Shown in pieces: positions 1 through 11,138 of a DNA stretch of 64,000 nt. Each line of letters opens with the position of its first letter. Position 1 is the first letter of the stretch. The DNA is from Agelas oroides (Eukaryota; Porifera; Demospongiae; Agelasida; Agelasidae): NCBI GenBank assembly GCA_949130485.1, contig OX422187.1:10981398-11045397 (forward strand). Direction: 5' to 3'. The position numbers and the translations under genes are program-made. The notes under the pieces are model-generated. The model saw only the letters and a program-made list of their open reading frames with translations. It had not been told where the DNA came from and did not search any database.

Positions 1-149
1 ATAGTAAAGAACCGTGCCAGGCTACAAATAATAAAGAACCATGTCTGGCTACGTTTATTTCCAGCATGAGGCAAGACGTTCTGAGCATTTGGTTCTTCAA
101 TAAAGAAATTTAGATGTTATGAGACGAAAATAGAGGAAAGTGAAAAGGC

Positions 150-310
150 TGGTAGCCGCCGGGAGTCAAACCTCTGGCTTGAGCCGGCAGTGCTCTGCCA
201 CTGAGCCACAGCCGGACAACCACCAACCCCCACAATCCTCTATATGTACTGCACAGGTGGTACTGAATGCCTCAGTCGCACACCTGGCAGAGTATGCCTT
301 ACATGAGGGC
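150..310 (-). mobile_element. tRNA-derived SINE-like repeat
   Basis: Read on the minus strand, it carries a tRNA-like head. A box A-like TGGCTCAGTGGCAGAG lies at 193-208, and a box B-like GGTTTGACTCCC, one mismatch from the usual GGTTCGANTCC, at 161-172. The flank 'gaggattgtg..ggttggtgg' recurs at 23.9, 24.4, 33.4, 60.2 and 63.9 kb, so this is an interspersed family and not a single tRNA gene. Cloverleaf folding was not tested. Confidence 0.6.
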
Positions 311-1116
311 ATTAACCCCTTGGGAGCCAAGGGCAGTGTTAATTGGAGTCTATTAACCCAGGAGTCAAGGGTTCCCAGTAGCCTCGTTCCCAGGCCCCAT
401 CCGAAGAATCGGGACTGGGAGAGTTCTATCCAACTTAGACCATACCCCATATGAGGGCTCTGACCTACTTGACCTGTGGAAGCCTGTGAATATCAACGTT
501 TCCATCTCATTAGTAATAGTTATACCACTTTCTAAGTATTTCATTGGATGAGCGGCAGAGTATTATGGGTCATATACAGTAAATTACAGGTTTCAATCTG
601 ACCAATCAGATAGCAGATTACAGCTATATTTTACTTGATTGGTCAAACTGAAAATTACTGAGGAGTTGTACTGACAAGGGACCTGCAATCCAAGGTACTC
701 CATTTTATGTAAAGAATTTTCACAATAATAGTTTGCACAAAACTTGAACAATGCACCAGAATAGTTTACACAAAATTGAGTTATGTGGCTAACTGGGAGT
801 ACTCGGTCTAATTACTACCACTGTGGTAGATGCTGATAGTAATTACTGGACAATGTGTAAATTAGTTCTTTGAATGCATTACAATGTGTAAATTAGTTCT
901 CTGAACTGCATCACCCTAATGATTACTGACATACCACACTGAATGGTAACTTATTATCAATGAATGAGACAATGCATACCACGCTGAATGGCATTATTGA
1001 TACCATACACTTAGTCTCGGCAGTGTGTATACCATACACCTTGTCTGATTGCTTATCACCCTCATGAAGGATATCTAGTTTCATGCCCAGCCCGTGTGTG
1101 CCTCCCAGTGGAAAAG

Positions 1117-1353
1117 GGTCTGGTGAACGAAGTGGAATTTCTTGGGCTTATTCCCAAAAAGTGGTAAGGGCCAATGAGATTACAAGATCCATAATTATTA
1201 CGTAGCACGTCCCTTACAACAGTAAAATTTTTATCTCTACTCAAATATCCATACCTTTTTGAGTGGGTTTGGTGTAAAATGTTTTAGACGTTGCTAGGTG
1301 ACACTCACAAATACGTGTGCTTACCCAAGAAATTCAACTTGGTTCACCGGACC
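1117..1353. mobile_element. 237-bp non-autonomous TIR element (copy 1)
   Basis: Terminal inverted repeats of about 30 bp (core GAATTTCTTGGG ... CCCAAGAAATTC, outer part GGTCYGGTGAAC) bracket an AT-rich core with no coding capacity. A second, more decayed copy with a collinear core lies at 13371-13580 inside the amidohydrolase intron. No clear target duplication was found. Confidence 0.6.
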
Positions 1354-1391
1354 TCTCCTTGTGAGAGGGTGGGGTCTGGGGACGAGACTAG

Positions 1392-1500
1392 CGGATATCA
1401 TGGGTCAACGTACCACCCTGAACTCATGAAGGATATCATGGGTCAACGTACCACCCTGAACTCATGAAGGATATCATGGGTCAATGGGTACCACCCTGAA
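1392..1500. repeat. 38-bp tandem repeat, about 3 copies
   Basis: Direct repeats of a unit starting GGATATCATGGGTCAA and containing TACCACCCTGAA. The third copy is slightly diverged. Confidence 0.8.
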
Positions 1501-2336
1501 TGCTAGGGCAATTAGAAAGAAAATTGGTGCTGTGGTATGTCCTGGAATTGTTTACTATCGGGCTACTAATTACATAGCCATACAGTCACCTCCAGACTGT
1601 CTGGGCTCAAAGGCGTCTAATTTGTAGAAGAAATTTCCAATCCCCAAATTGCGTGGAACACACTTGATGCAGTGAATCAAAAGACCCACACCAGTACAAC
1701 TGAAGTGTTGCGCCTACTGTGTGTGGACTAGGAATATAAGGGCAGCAGCACATGACCAAGGAGTATAGCTACATACATCCTCTTCAGTGGAACCTAGTTT
1801 TACATGACTGAGGGCCTAGCTATTGTGTGTGGGGTAAGCAGCGAATTTAGTCACTATGCCAAGGCAAGTTTTAAGCTAGTGGACTCATATCTTTGTAAAT
1901 GGCAGGGAGAACAGAAGGATGTTACTACAGGCACCACTGAGGGGAAGGGAGATAAGAAACACAGGTACACGTACTTTTAACCATTGATGTTGCAACAAGC
2001 AGGCTTCTAGGACAGCTTGAAAGGCGTGTGTGTGCCCTCGCCCCCGAGCTTTCCCTGCAAGACCTGAGCATAAAGCTACTGCGTGTGTGTGCCCTTGCCC
2101 CCAAGCTTTTCCTGCAAGATCCTGGCATAAAGCTACTGCATGTGTGTGCTCTCTCCCCCCCTAGTGTTCTACATTCTTCCAGTAGCACTTCAGTGTGTTT
2201 GATTTGCACAAGGGAAATACAGCGTTTTCTGTTATCGTATGTGCTATGTACAGACACATGACAAGAGAGGCTAGAGATGACCATTGCTACTCTCATACCT
2301 AAGCGAGGAAGACAGGGTTGGGAACAAGCCTGTGAG

Positions 2337-2563
2337 GGTATTGGAAAGATTTGATGTGGTGTGTGTAGCTACAGGCAGTGGCTACTTTAGCTTTACACAA
2401 TGGTCGAGTTAGGAGGTATTGGAAAGATTTGATGTGGTGTGTGTAGCTACAGGCAGTGGCTACTTTAGCTTCACACAATGGTCGAGTTAGGAGGTATTGG
2501 AAAGATTTGATGTGGTGTGTGTAGCTACAGGCAGTGGCTACTTTAGCTTCACACAATGGTCGG
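2337..2563. repeat. 78-bp tandem repeat, about 2.9 copies
   Basis: Near-identical units begin GGTATTGGAAAGATTTGATG and end with TTTAGCTTCACACAATGGTC. They create an apparent minus-strand reading frame that is only repeat-derived. Confidence 0.85.
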
Positions 2564-3014
2564 ACGTGGTGAACTAGTCTGAATTACAGGTGCATCTACG
2601 TACCCTTCCTGCGTCAGTAGTAAACAGAACCATTGCAACAATGTCCTTTATCATGACCATAATGGTAGGACAGGTTTGAGTGAACAATGCATGGGTAGTT
2701 CAGGAAATGTCTACAACCGCCTCAGTATTTATATTATTCCGAGTATGGTGGAGCAACCCACACTCACTACCTAGGTGTGGTCACACTGAAAGCATTGTGA
2801 CGCCTACAGACAGTAGGTCGTAAATATATTATTCCGAGAAATTCTAAATTAAATGAGATTTGGAAGCTAACTTAGCTTCCTCCGAGGCTGGGAGTAGAGC
2901 AGCTAAAAACTTACCTACACTACCCAGAGCGTGGCTGCACTGTCAGCAGCTAACTGTCATAATTTGTAGTCATGATGGAAAATGTATGAAATGCTGAAGC
3001 CACATGGTAAAAAT

Positions 3015-3130
3015 CTATGAAGAACCACATCTCCCAAAGGCCTGGATGTTACACAAAGTCACCCACTGCACAGGATGCATTTCAGCCAATACCAGGCCTC
3101 ATCAGCTGTATTTGGGTGACCGGGAGATGG
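3015..3130. repeat. Interspersed repeat ('caggcctcatcagctgta' family)
   Basis: A segment around 3055-3115 (ACTGCACAGGATGCATTT, then CCAGGCCTCATCAGCTGTA) recurs at 5655-5710 and, inverted, at about 15910-16040. At 15910-16040 the flanking 'accacatctccc' is also shared. It is probably an old dispersed element of unknown class. Confidence 0.5.
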
Positions 3131-4788
3131 GGACTACTATCTCATGCATAGTATGAAGTCAGGTGACTGGCCTTATCCACAAGGTCAGCAGAAATTCCTC
3201 GAAAGCACTACACCATGCTAATCACATCAACAGCTACCTGTGGCTATACTGAAGGATTGTGGCAGCTACTGAGTCGTAACAGTAACTTATGAGATTTGGA
3301 AAGCTAGCTGTACCACAATGGAGGGTAGGGTAGACTGCTAGTTCATCACAGCTACATGAACTGTGTAATACGCTAGCCATCCCGATTCCCAGTGGAGCCA
3401 AAGAAGACCTGGAAATAAGGCTAAGTCTTGACAATGTGGAGCAATTGTAGCCATTTCTCACGTGAACACTCAAGGAGAGCCATTTCTCATGTGAACATGA
3501 CGTAGTCAGTAAATGGCCAGAACAAAAAGGGAACAAATGTTGTTCAGCCAACTACACACTCAATACTTGGTGTGTGTGTTTGTGTGTGTGTGTGTGTGTC
3601 GGTCGTTCGCTGATAGCTCTACATTAGGATAGTTCTAGTTGCCTGGTACCTTTGTCTTCTTGCTGTTCTAAGCCTCTGAGTATGCCCACACGCACACAGC
3701 CTTTTAATGGTTGCCAAGGGACCATCTTTTCTTTTAGGCCATTCAGGGCTTCATTTAGGCGGGGGACAAAGGAGGGAAAATGCCCCCCTTTGCAGGATTT
3801 TGCCCCCCTTGGAATTTATAAGTTGGGGATTGTCACCCCCTTCAATACTCAATTTTACAATTTTACAATTACTAAATGAAGTCCTGCCATTATAAAAGGA
3901 CAGATGGTTGCTTTATCCTGGTCGTTTTGCACAGGATCAGTACAACTGGAACCAGAGTTACAGCCATGATAAACAGATGGCTATATAACAGTGACCACAG
4001 GTTTCCAGTGTGGCAATCTGATGTTGTAATGGTAATTTGTAATTGTAATCAATTGCAATTACCGTATTTCTTCAATCAGACACTGCGGCTACTATTTTTA
4101 TTTGCTTGCTAGTGTTTGTGCAGCTACTATTTGAGGGCGGTGTTTATTTCTTTGGAAAGCCTGCAGACATCAAAGACACGTACGAGCGATACAGTGACGA
4201 CTATTGGAAGCTGTCTGTAGTACACACGGCCTCTCAGTCCTCTTGTCAGCTGTGTAAAATGAGTCGTACAACACAATTAGCCCTAGTGCTAGCATGGTGA
4301 CCCTCATCAGCAATTGTTTGCGCACGTGTGCATGTGCCGCGTATAGTAGCTGCGGCTACTATTCGAAGGCGGCATTTATTTTGCTCAGAGTTTCTGACTG
4401 TGTGGCTACTATTTGAGGGTGACGTCTAATTGAAGAAATACAGTAATTAAATATAAAAACTAATGACCTTGATTAATGACATTTGAGTGTTGTTGACTAT
4501 CAATATTGACAATTAATCGTGCAAGTAAATGTAACCATATTTTGAAAACCTTTTAATTAGATCACCATTATAATTGATTACAATTTTTTTCAGCAATGGT
4601 AATGACTACATTAGTAAATGATGGCCACACTCTCGCTAGCACAAGTACATGTATACTCATAAACCGTTCTAGTCCATCATTGGCAATTGGCAATTACTGA
4701 ATTACTCTACAAATTTCGTCTTAGAATAAACTCATTTCCAAACATCACATCCACTTCGCAACATGAAAAAAAGTAATACTTATATCTT

Positions 4789-4877
4789 TAGCCTCGTTCC
4801 CAGGCCCCGCCCAGCTTTCCGTCACTATTCCATACTGCATGTGATGGAAAGCTGGGCAGGGCCTAGAAATGGGGCTA
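4789..4877. mobile_element. Foldback element, TAGCCTCG family
   Basis: Begins TAGCCTCGTTCCCAGGCC and ends with a diverged complementary arm (GGGCCTAGAAATGGGGCTA). The inner arms also pair (CCCAGCTTTCC with GGAAAGCTGGG). The flanks TTATATCTT and TATATCCTT are a decayed version of the 9-bp duplication seen at intact copies. Confidence 0.75.
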
Positions 4878-5910
4878 TATATCCTTCCATGGAGGGGATT
4901 TGTTTTTACACATTGGTGTCGGGGCGTAGCAGTGTGGCAAACAGACCACGTCCTGGGTAGTGTAGCAGTGGGTTATTCTCCATAACAGCCGTCTTTATGT
5001 GATTCTGAATCATTGATGATTGTCAGCACAAAAATCAATAATAAGAGGAAGAGATATGATGTTATGAGTGTATAGTAAAACTACCAACGACTTTTCCAAG
5101 AATGATACTTGACCCTAATGCATGCAAATGACTTTATTTACATAATGATGTTATGTACATGCCATTGCCTAGACAACACATAAGAATGTCTCTCTTCTAC
5201 AGTTGTGTTACCTAGACAACAGGTTATATCATAGGTTATATTAGATGATCTTGCCCTCCACCATTGTATAAAATGACCACAAGGGATTGGATAAGTATTG
5301 AATATACCACCTATACGAGGAGGAGGAGGAGGAGGAGGAGGAGGAGGAGTATATCGAGGTAGTATAATTATCACATTTAGACAGTAAACTATCACTCAAT
5401 TTTGTGTAAACTATTCTGGTACAAGATGCAAGTTTTGTGCAAACTATTATTTACAATTTTTACATAGGAGTATGTGGTTATGTTTATCCAATGAAATACT
5501 TAGAAAGTGATGTGGTATAACTGCAAGCATCTCATGTTGCTCAATGTTTACATGTATGTTCAGGATATGTCTAAGAGATAATTATATTCCAAGAAATGCT
5601 GATCAAATTTGTAGTGTAATTCAGTGATGGTGGGACTAGAACTATTTGAGTGGTGTACCTTGTGCAGGACACGTTTTGGCCAACACCAGGCCTCATCAGC
5701 TGTACGACACGATCTAAGCAACTGAGGCAGTGCCTTGGTAACAATAAAATTTGCTTTTTATGGGCAAGTCCGCCTTGATACTTACGGTTATGCATAGCAA
5801 TAAGGCAGAGCGGCACACTTTTTGCAGCCTTAGGCATTATTCGAATGGATGATGTGCATTTAGCATGACACAGTTTTTCTTCCAACCAGAGGCCAACAAC
5901 AAGAGCAACC

Positions 5911-6045
5911 ATCCAAAGATGTTCCACTGTCCAACAAGAGCGGCCATCCAAAGATGTTCCACTGTCCAACAAGAGCAGCCATCCAAAGATGTTCCACTGT
6001 CCAACAAGAGCGGCCATCCGAAGATGTTCCACTATCCTGCTCATA
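5911..6045. repeat. 35-bp tandem repeat, 4 copies
   Basis: Units start ATCCAAAGATGTTCCACTGT and end CAACAAGAGCGGCC. Open frames on both strands here are repeat-derived. Confidence 0.85.
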
Positions 6046-6690
6046 AAATTGCTCCAAGACGGCACTTGCAAATTTGCAAACAGTATCGCCAAGATGAAAC
6101 AAAAGCATTTCCTGAATTACAATGGATAAATCATTTCTCATATTACAGTCATCTCCTCGATAAAAATAAACCCCTGGATATGCCCCACCATGGCATCACC
6201 TTTTGGGTACTTTTATATTAGTACTAGTGTTGTAACATACTTATTGCAGAGAGAGTTTGGGAGTGCAGCTAGCAACATAAATGCGTGTAAAAACAGTTGC
6301 TATGGTACGCGATAACATGCAATAGGGAAGAGGGGAAAAAAGGAGGCCACCATGCATCAAGCACCAGAGATTCAGCTCTTGACTTCTGTGTGAAGCTTAG
6401 TCCATGCGTGTGTGTAGCTATAGTAGCTGCCCTGACCAGAGAAATGGCTGGCTGGTTCTATTTGTCAACCTGTATGATCAGGTGAGAACTGCATGAATTA
6501 CGAAGTGTTGCTAACCACGCTTACGTCACAGCAGACACCGACAACTCCTTCTGTTATGACCATGACGAAATATTACATCAACAATTCATTGCTTGCATAG
6601 GCTCGCCCCACCATCTGACTTGTTATGTAAGAAAACGACATTCTCAGAACAAGACACTATTGTCGCCTCATCTCAACAGGAGGCTTCACA

Positions 6691-6741
6691 TAGCCTCGTT
6701 CCCAGGCCTGCGCCCAGCTTCCCGTCGCTTGCAGTACGCTT
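6691..6741. mobile_element. Truncated foldback element between 16-bp direct repeats
   Basis: Only the left arm of the TAGCCTCG family is present (TAGCCTCGTTCCCAGGCC through a CGCTTGCAG loop). It is bracketed by two copies of AACAGGAGGCTTCACA (6675-6690 and 6742-6757), longer than the 9-bp duplication usual for the family. This suggests an aberrant repair product. Confidence 0.6.
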
Positions 6742-8837
6742 AACAGGAGGCTTCACATGAAAGGTTTACATCTGGTATTGGCTAGCCACAGAAGCTTGTC
6801 TGTGTGACCACATCGTGTTTTGAGGATGGTCAGCAAGAGCATGCTTGTTCATCGGTGTGGCTTGCACCTTGTATGGTAACCCCCACCATAACTTCCTGGA
6901 ATCCAAGTTACCCGGTATCCATGACTTTAGAAACAGGTGGTATGTCGTACTGCAACAGCTGGCTGCCTGGGTTGCTTTTAAGCCCATTCCTGTAGTATTT
7001 TTTGTTGCTTGTGGTAGCCTTGAGTGGACTTTGCTAACCCACGGACCTTCCCGGAATTGAAAGCAAAAAAGTGTAAGAAACAGGTGTGTACCTTTAGTTG
7101 ACCTTTTCTTCCATCCCTTGTTGCCATGTTGTGCGAATGTTTGTTGTTTATTGAACATGCAACCCATAAACTTGCCTAGAATGCATTTATTCAGAAAAAA
7201 CAGGTGTATGTATATTTAGCTTGTTACCATGTTGCTTGTCATGACTGCATGCACTAACCAACAAAAACACCTTACGAAAGTCTACATGTAACACAAGAAG
7301 CCAACAAAAGCAGCCCTTCCAAGAATCCATTTGTTAAAAGAAACATAGATTATGTTTTTGGCTCCCATTGCCAATTACCTCGTTGGATAAACGCACTAAC
7401 CAGCGTGCCTTCCGAGAATCCATAGTTTGGTAAAAGAACACATGTAGACATTTGGATGGCCCGTTCACATTCAGTTCATAATCAAGCACTCCACACGCTA
7501 CACAGGACCTTTGAGAGTACTTCACTTGACCATTCATAAGAAGATTTAGTGCACATGTGTTTGTAGTTGGGCACTCCCCTCCTACATCTACATTCCACAT
7601 CATGTGATAAGTGTTCCCAGGCCTTCCCCATTATTTTTTTGGATGTTCTGCTTCTGTGTGATAAACCAAAAAAAAAAAAACAGGGAGGGGGAGAAGGGGG
7701 AGGGGGGGGGGGGGGGGGGGGGGGTATGGAAGCCGGAACGAGGTTATATTGTGGTCACAGAGTTGCCAGTAAAATATGCTAACCAGTGGCTCTTCCCAGA
7801 ATCGGTTCATTACCAGGTGATACCTGTACATGTGTGCCTGGTAACCTGTTACCATGATACTGGCTGTACCAGTGTGTGGAATGTACTAATTAGCCACTGT
7901 TCTAAGAATTCAAAACTAAGTAAGTTACCTGGTAATAGCAACAGATGCGTACATAGACCTGGTAATAGTACATTTAGCCTGCATCTTCAATACAACACTA
8001 GGTCACCAATTCAAAGTGCAGGCTGTTTCCTGGAAACGGTTTCTGATATAAACATTCCAGGCCCCCCACAAGCAGTTGCCTAGCACTCTACAGACTCAAT
8101 TGGTAATTATTCATCTTATGTAAAACTGTGGTTAATTAGTCACCATTTTTTTGTAATCCTAAGGGTGTTTGTGTTAGAGCGGTTCCATTGTATGGACATG
8201 TCTTAAAAGACAGCTTATTAATCAGGACAAGTCCCATATTTATATGAGCTATAACATTACCTAGGCAACATATAGGAAAGTTGCTCATAGCTCTCTTCTA
8301 CAGTGGAGTTGCCTAAATGGGTGTGGTCTTGCTTGTTGGTGTGCCAGACAACCAATCTGTACAACACTGACCTCCCAGAAGGGGATTACTATCTGATTTT
8401 ATCGCAGGGTCTTTTGCAGGAAGTCATTCCTGGGTTTGTGTGATTAAATTCACGTTCCATTGAAGTGTTTACCTCTGGTGTGTGTATCTGCATGTACCTA
8501 GAATTGTAATCAATTCTGTATTTAGGCTAAACGACTGAAATTGGTAGTTGGTGAAATGAGAGTACGCAAAATGTAACAATCCTAGTTATTCCCTTCAAGA
8601 CATCAGGGTTTTACATAATCATATAATCAACTTCTTACCTCACTACATAATCAACTCTCTACATAATCAATTTCTTACATAATCAACCACTACATAATCA
8701 ACTCTCTATATAATCAACTCCTTACACCCCGCACAGGACTGCACAATTTCTACCATTTGTTTCCAGATGAAACCCTAAACACAGACACAGAGTAGTCTTT
8801 AGTAAGTGAAATGAGAACAGACGCAATCCTTGTTAGT

Positions 8838-9365
8838 CCCCAGCCTCCATAATTCCCAGCCTCTTTGATTCCCGGCCTCTTTGATTCCCAGCCTCTTTGA
8901 TTCCCAGCCTCTTTGATTCCCGGTCTCTTTGATTCCCGGCCTCTTTGATTCCCGGCCTCTTTGATTCCCGGCCTCTTTGATTCCCAGCCTCTTTGATTCC
9001 CAGCCTCTTTGATTCCCGGCCTCTTTGATTCCCGGCCTCCGTGATTCCCGGCCGCCATGATTCCCAGCCTCTTTGATTCCCGGCCTCTTTGATTCCCGGC
9101 CTCTTTGATTCCCGGCCTCCGTGATTCCCGGCCTCCGTGATTCCCGGCCTCTGTGATTCCCAGCCTCTTTGATTCCAAGCCTCTTTGATTCCCAGCCTCT
9201 TTGATTCCCGGCCTCTTTGATTCCCGGCCTCTTTGATTCCCGGCCTCTTTGATTCCCGGCCTCTTTGATTCCCGGCCTCCGTGATTCCTGGCCTCCATGA
9301 TTCCCGGCCTCTTTGATTCCCGGCCTCTTTGATTCCCGGCCTCCGTGATTCCTGGCCTTTATGAT
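8838..9365. repeat. 16-bp minisatellite, over 30 copies
   Basis: An almost perfect array of TTGATTCCCGGCCTCT with a few point variants (CAGCC, CCGTG). Because 16 is not a multiple of 3, frames cycle every 48 bp, and long Arg/Glu/Gly frames appear on the minus strand. I treat these as non-coding. Confidence 0.95.
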
Positions 9366-10139
9366 TCTAGCAATTATTCCAAATCCCATGTTAAAGGTAT
9401 TTATGTTAGTAGTTTGGTAGGGAGTGAACCCTAGGAACAGTTCACTGGAAATCCTATTACTAATGAAGGGATTTCTTGTGTTATAGCAAGTCCTAGTCCT
9501 ATCACAAACTCTGGGAAAGCCCACTCTCTTATGATTTTTTTTTTCATTTCCAAACTACCAATTTTGATGTGCATAAATGTTGAGGACTGGAGAAACCTAA
9601 GTCAAAATAAGACAACTCTCCCTCTCTTCCCTCCCCCCTCCCCCCTCCCCCCCTCCCCTACCACCACCTTACCATGATCCCATATCTCATGTTGTAGGGA
9701 TACTGTTAGACTACAAGTACTTGGGTAGGGGGTGAGCCCACTGAACAGTTTACATCAAAACTGGGAAGGATTCCTATACATCAGATAAGCAACCAGTTAC
9801 TAGGGGATTTATCCAAGTATTAGAAAACTAATTTTTTTCTGGAAAACTGTGTTATATATACCCTCACCACAACTCTAAGAAAACCTTACTTCTTGAAAAA
9901 ATGCCAGGTAGGCTGCACCTGATGAGTATATTTATTGCCATTCAGGGTACCACATAAAGTTATTCATTCCAGGCTTACAACAAAAATGATTCATGATGGT
10001 AAGAATTTGAGGCCATGACTGTGTGTACTCTATTTCCTAAAATGGCCATATTTCTTTTTAGCATGCTTGCAACTGGTTATACATAGAACAAGAACAAGAA
10101 TAAACTGTAGAGAATGGGTCACCATTTGGAATTAAACTC

Positions 10140-10398
10140 TCCTTTCTCTGTCCCTCCTCTTTTTCTACATACTCTTGCCTTCCTCCTCCTCCTCCTTTTT
10201 ACCCTCTCCCTCCTTTTCCTTCCTCTCTCTTCCTTGTCTCCATTCTTCTCCTCCTCCTCCATCTTCCCTCCCTCTCCCTCCCTCCTCCCTTCTCTCTCTT
10301 CCTCCATCCTCTCTTTTCCTCTTCCACCTTTCCTCTCCAATCCTCCTTCCTCTTCCTCCTTCCTCCTCTCTTCCTCCCTCTTTCCCCCCACTCCACAG
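10140..10398 (+). repeat. CT-rich polypyrimidine tract before an exon
   Basis: About 250 bases of almost pure C/T on the plus strand run directly into the acceptor CCACAG at 10393-10398. It acts, at least in part, as an exceptionally long polypyrimidine tract for the next exon. Confidence 0.8.
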
Positions 10399-10536
10399 GT
10401 TTGACAGAGCTAGCTCAGTGTTCCAACACCTATTGTAAGGTGTCAGGAATGTTTGCAACTAACCCAAAATGGACACAAGATGCTGTGGCTAGTGTTGTGA
10501 AGCCAGTGTTAGAGATATTTGGCATTGATAGGTTAG

Positions 10537-10609
<73 letters not shown>

Positions 10610-11095
10610 CATTCATGAAAGATACGTAGAAGCCGTTTAGTAGCTCCCATCTCATTCAATTTCCAAAGACCGCATAAGGCACCTAAGTCATATGAGAAAA
10701 GCATCAAAAACGTACCATTCCGCTCAATTTTTGCGTGCGACAGTAAGTCGGGTGGGCTATGCATTTTTATGACTTCTTTCCTCGACAGACAACAATGGTT
10801 AATTATAATTATCACTGTTGTTCGCTAATACAGCAATTTGCATTTCCTTCTTGTCGTAGTGAACACAAGTTTATTTACAGGCATGCTAATCCCTTCTGAT
10901 ATGTTTTTGCATCATGGGATGTGGGAATTATCCCCTGTATATGTACACACATGTAATGATCACTTCCTGAATGAGTGAATAAAGTGAAACAAGGTGGTGT
11001 CCTTTATGGGTGTCTGAAAGGCTTACTAAACTGTTGCTATGGCAATGACCACAGACTACAAGTACTTCCTGTAGCCATTAAGTAGAATTTGTACA

Positions 11096-11138
<43 letters not shown>

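Larger units (their letters stand above)
1..10398. other. Gene-poor, repeat-rich stretch
   Basis: I recognise no protein-coding exon here. Reading frames are short, often made of tandem repeats, and show no family motifs. The stretch contains a SINE, a TIR element, foldback elements, minisatellites and homopolymer runs (poly-A/poly-G near 7670-7724, GGA repeat near 5320-5350). Upstream exons of the amidohydrolase-like gene that ends at 13828 may lie here or before the window, but I could not find them. Confidence 0.6.

Noticed and set aside
193..208. Functional tRNA gene
   Set aside because: Boxes A and B are present, but dispersed copies with shared non-tRNA flanks indicate a SINE, and box B has a mismatch.
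8750..9524. Long minus-strand frames over the 16-bp array
   Set aside because: Repeat-derived: 16 bp cycles the frame every 48 bp, giving uniform Arg/Glu/Gly peptides with no family match.
10430..10815. His/Thr and Val/Cys repeat frames over GT/CA microsatellites
   Set aside because: Dinucleotide repeats are open in several frames; no protein meaning. The same applies to 11078-11295.
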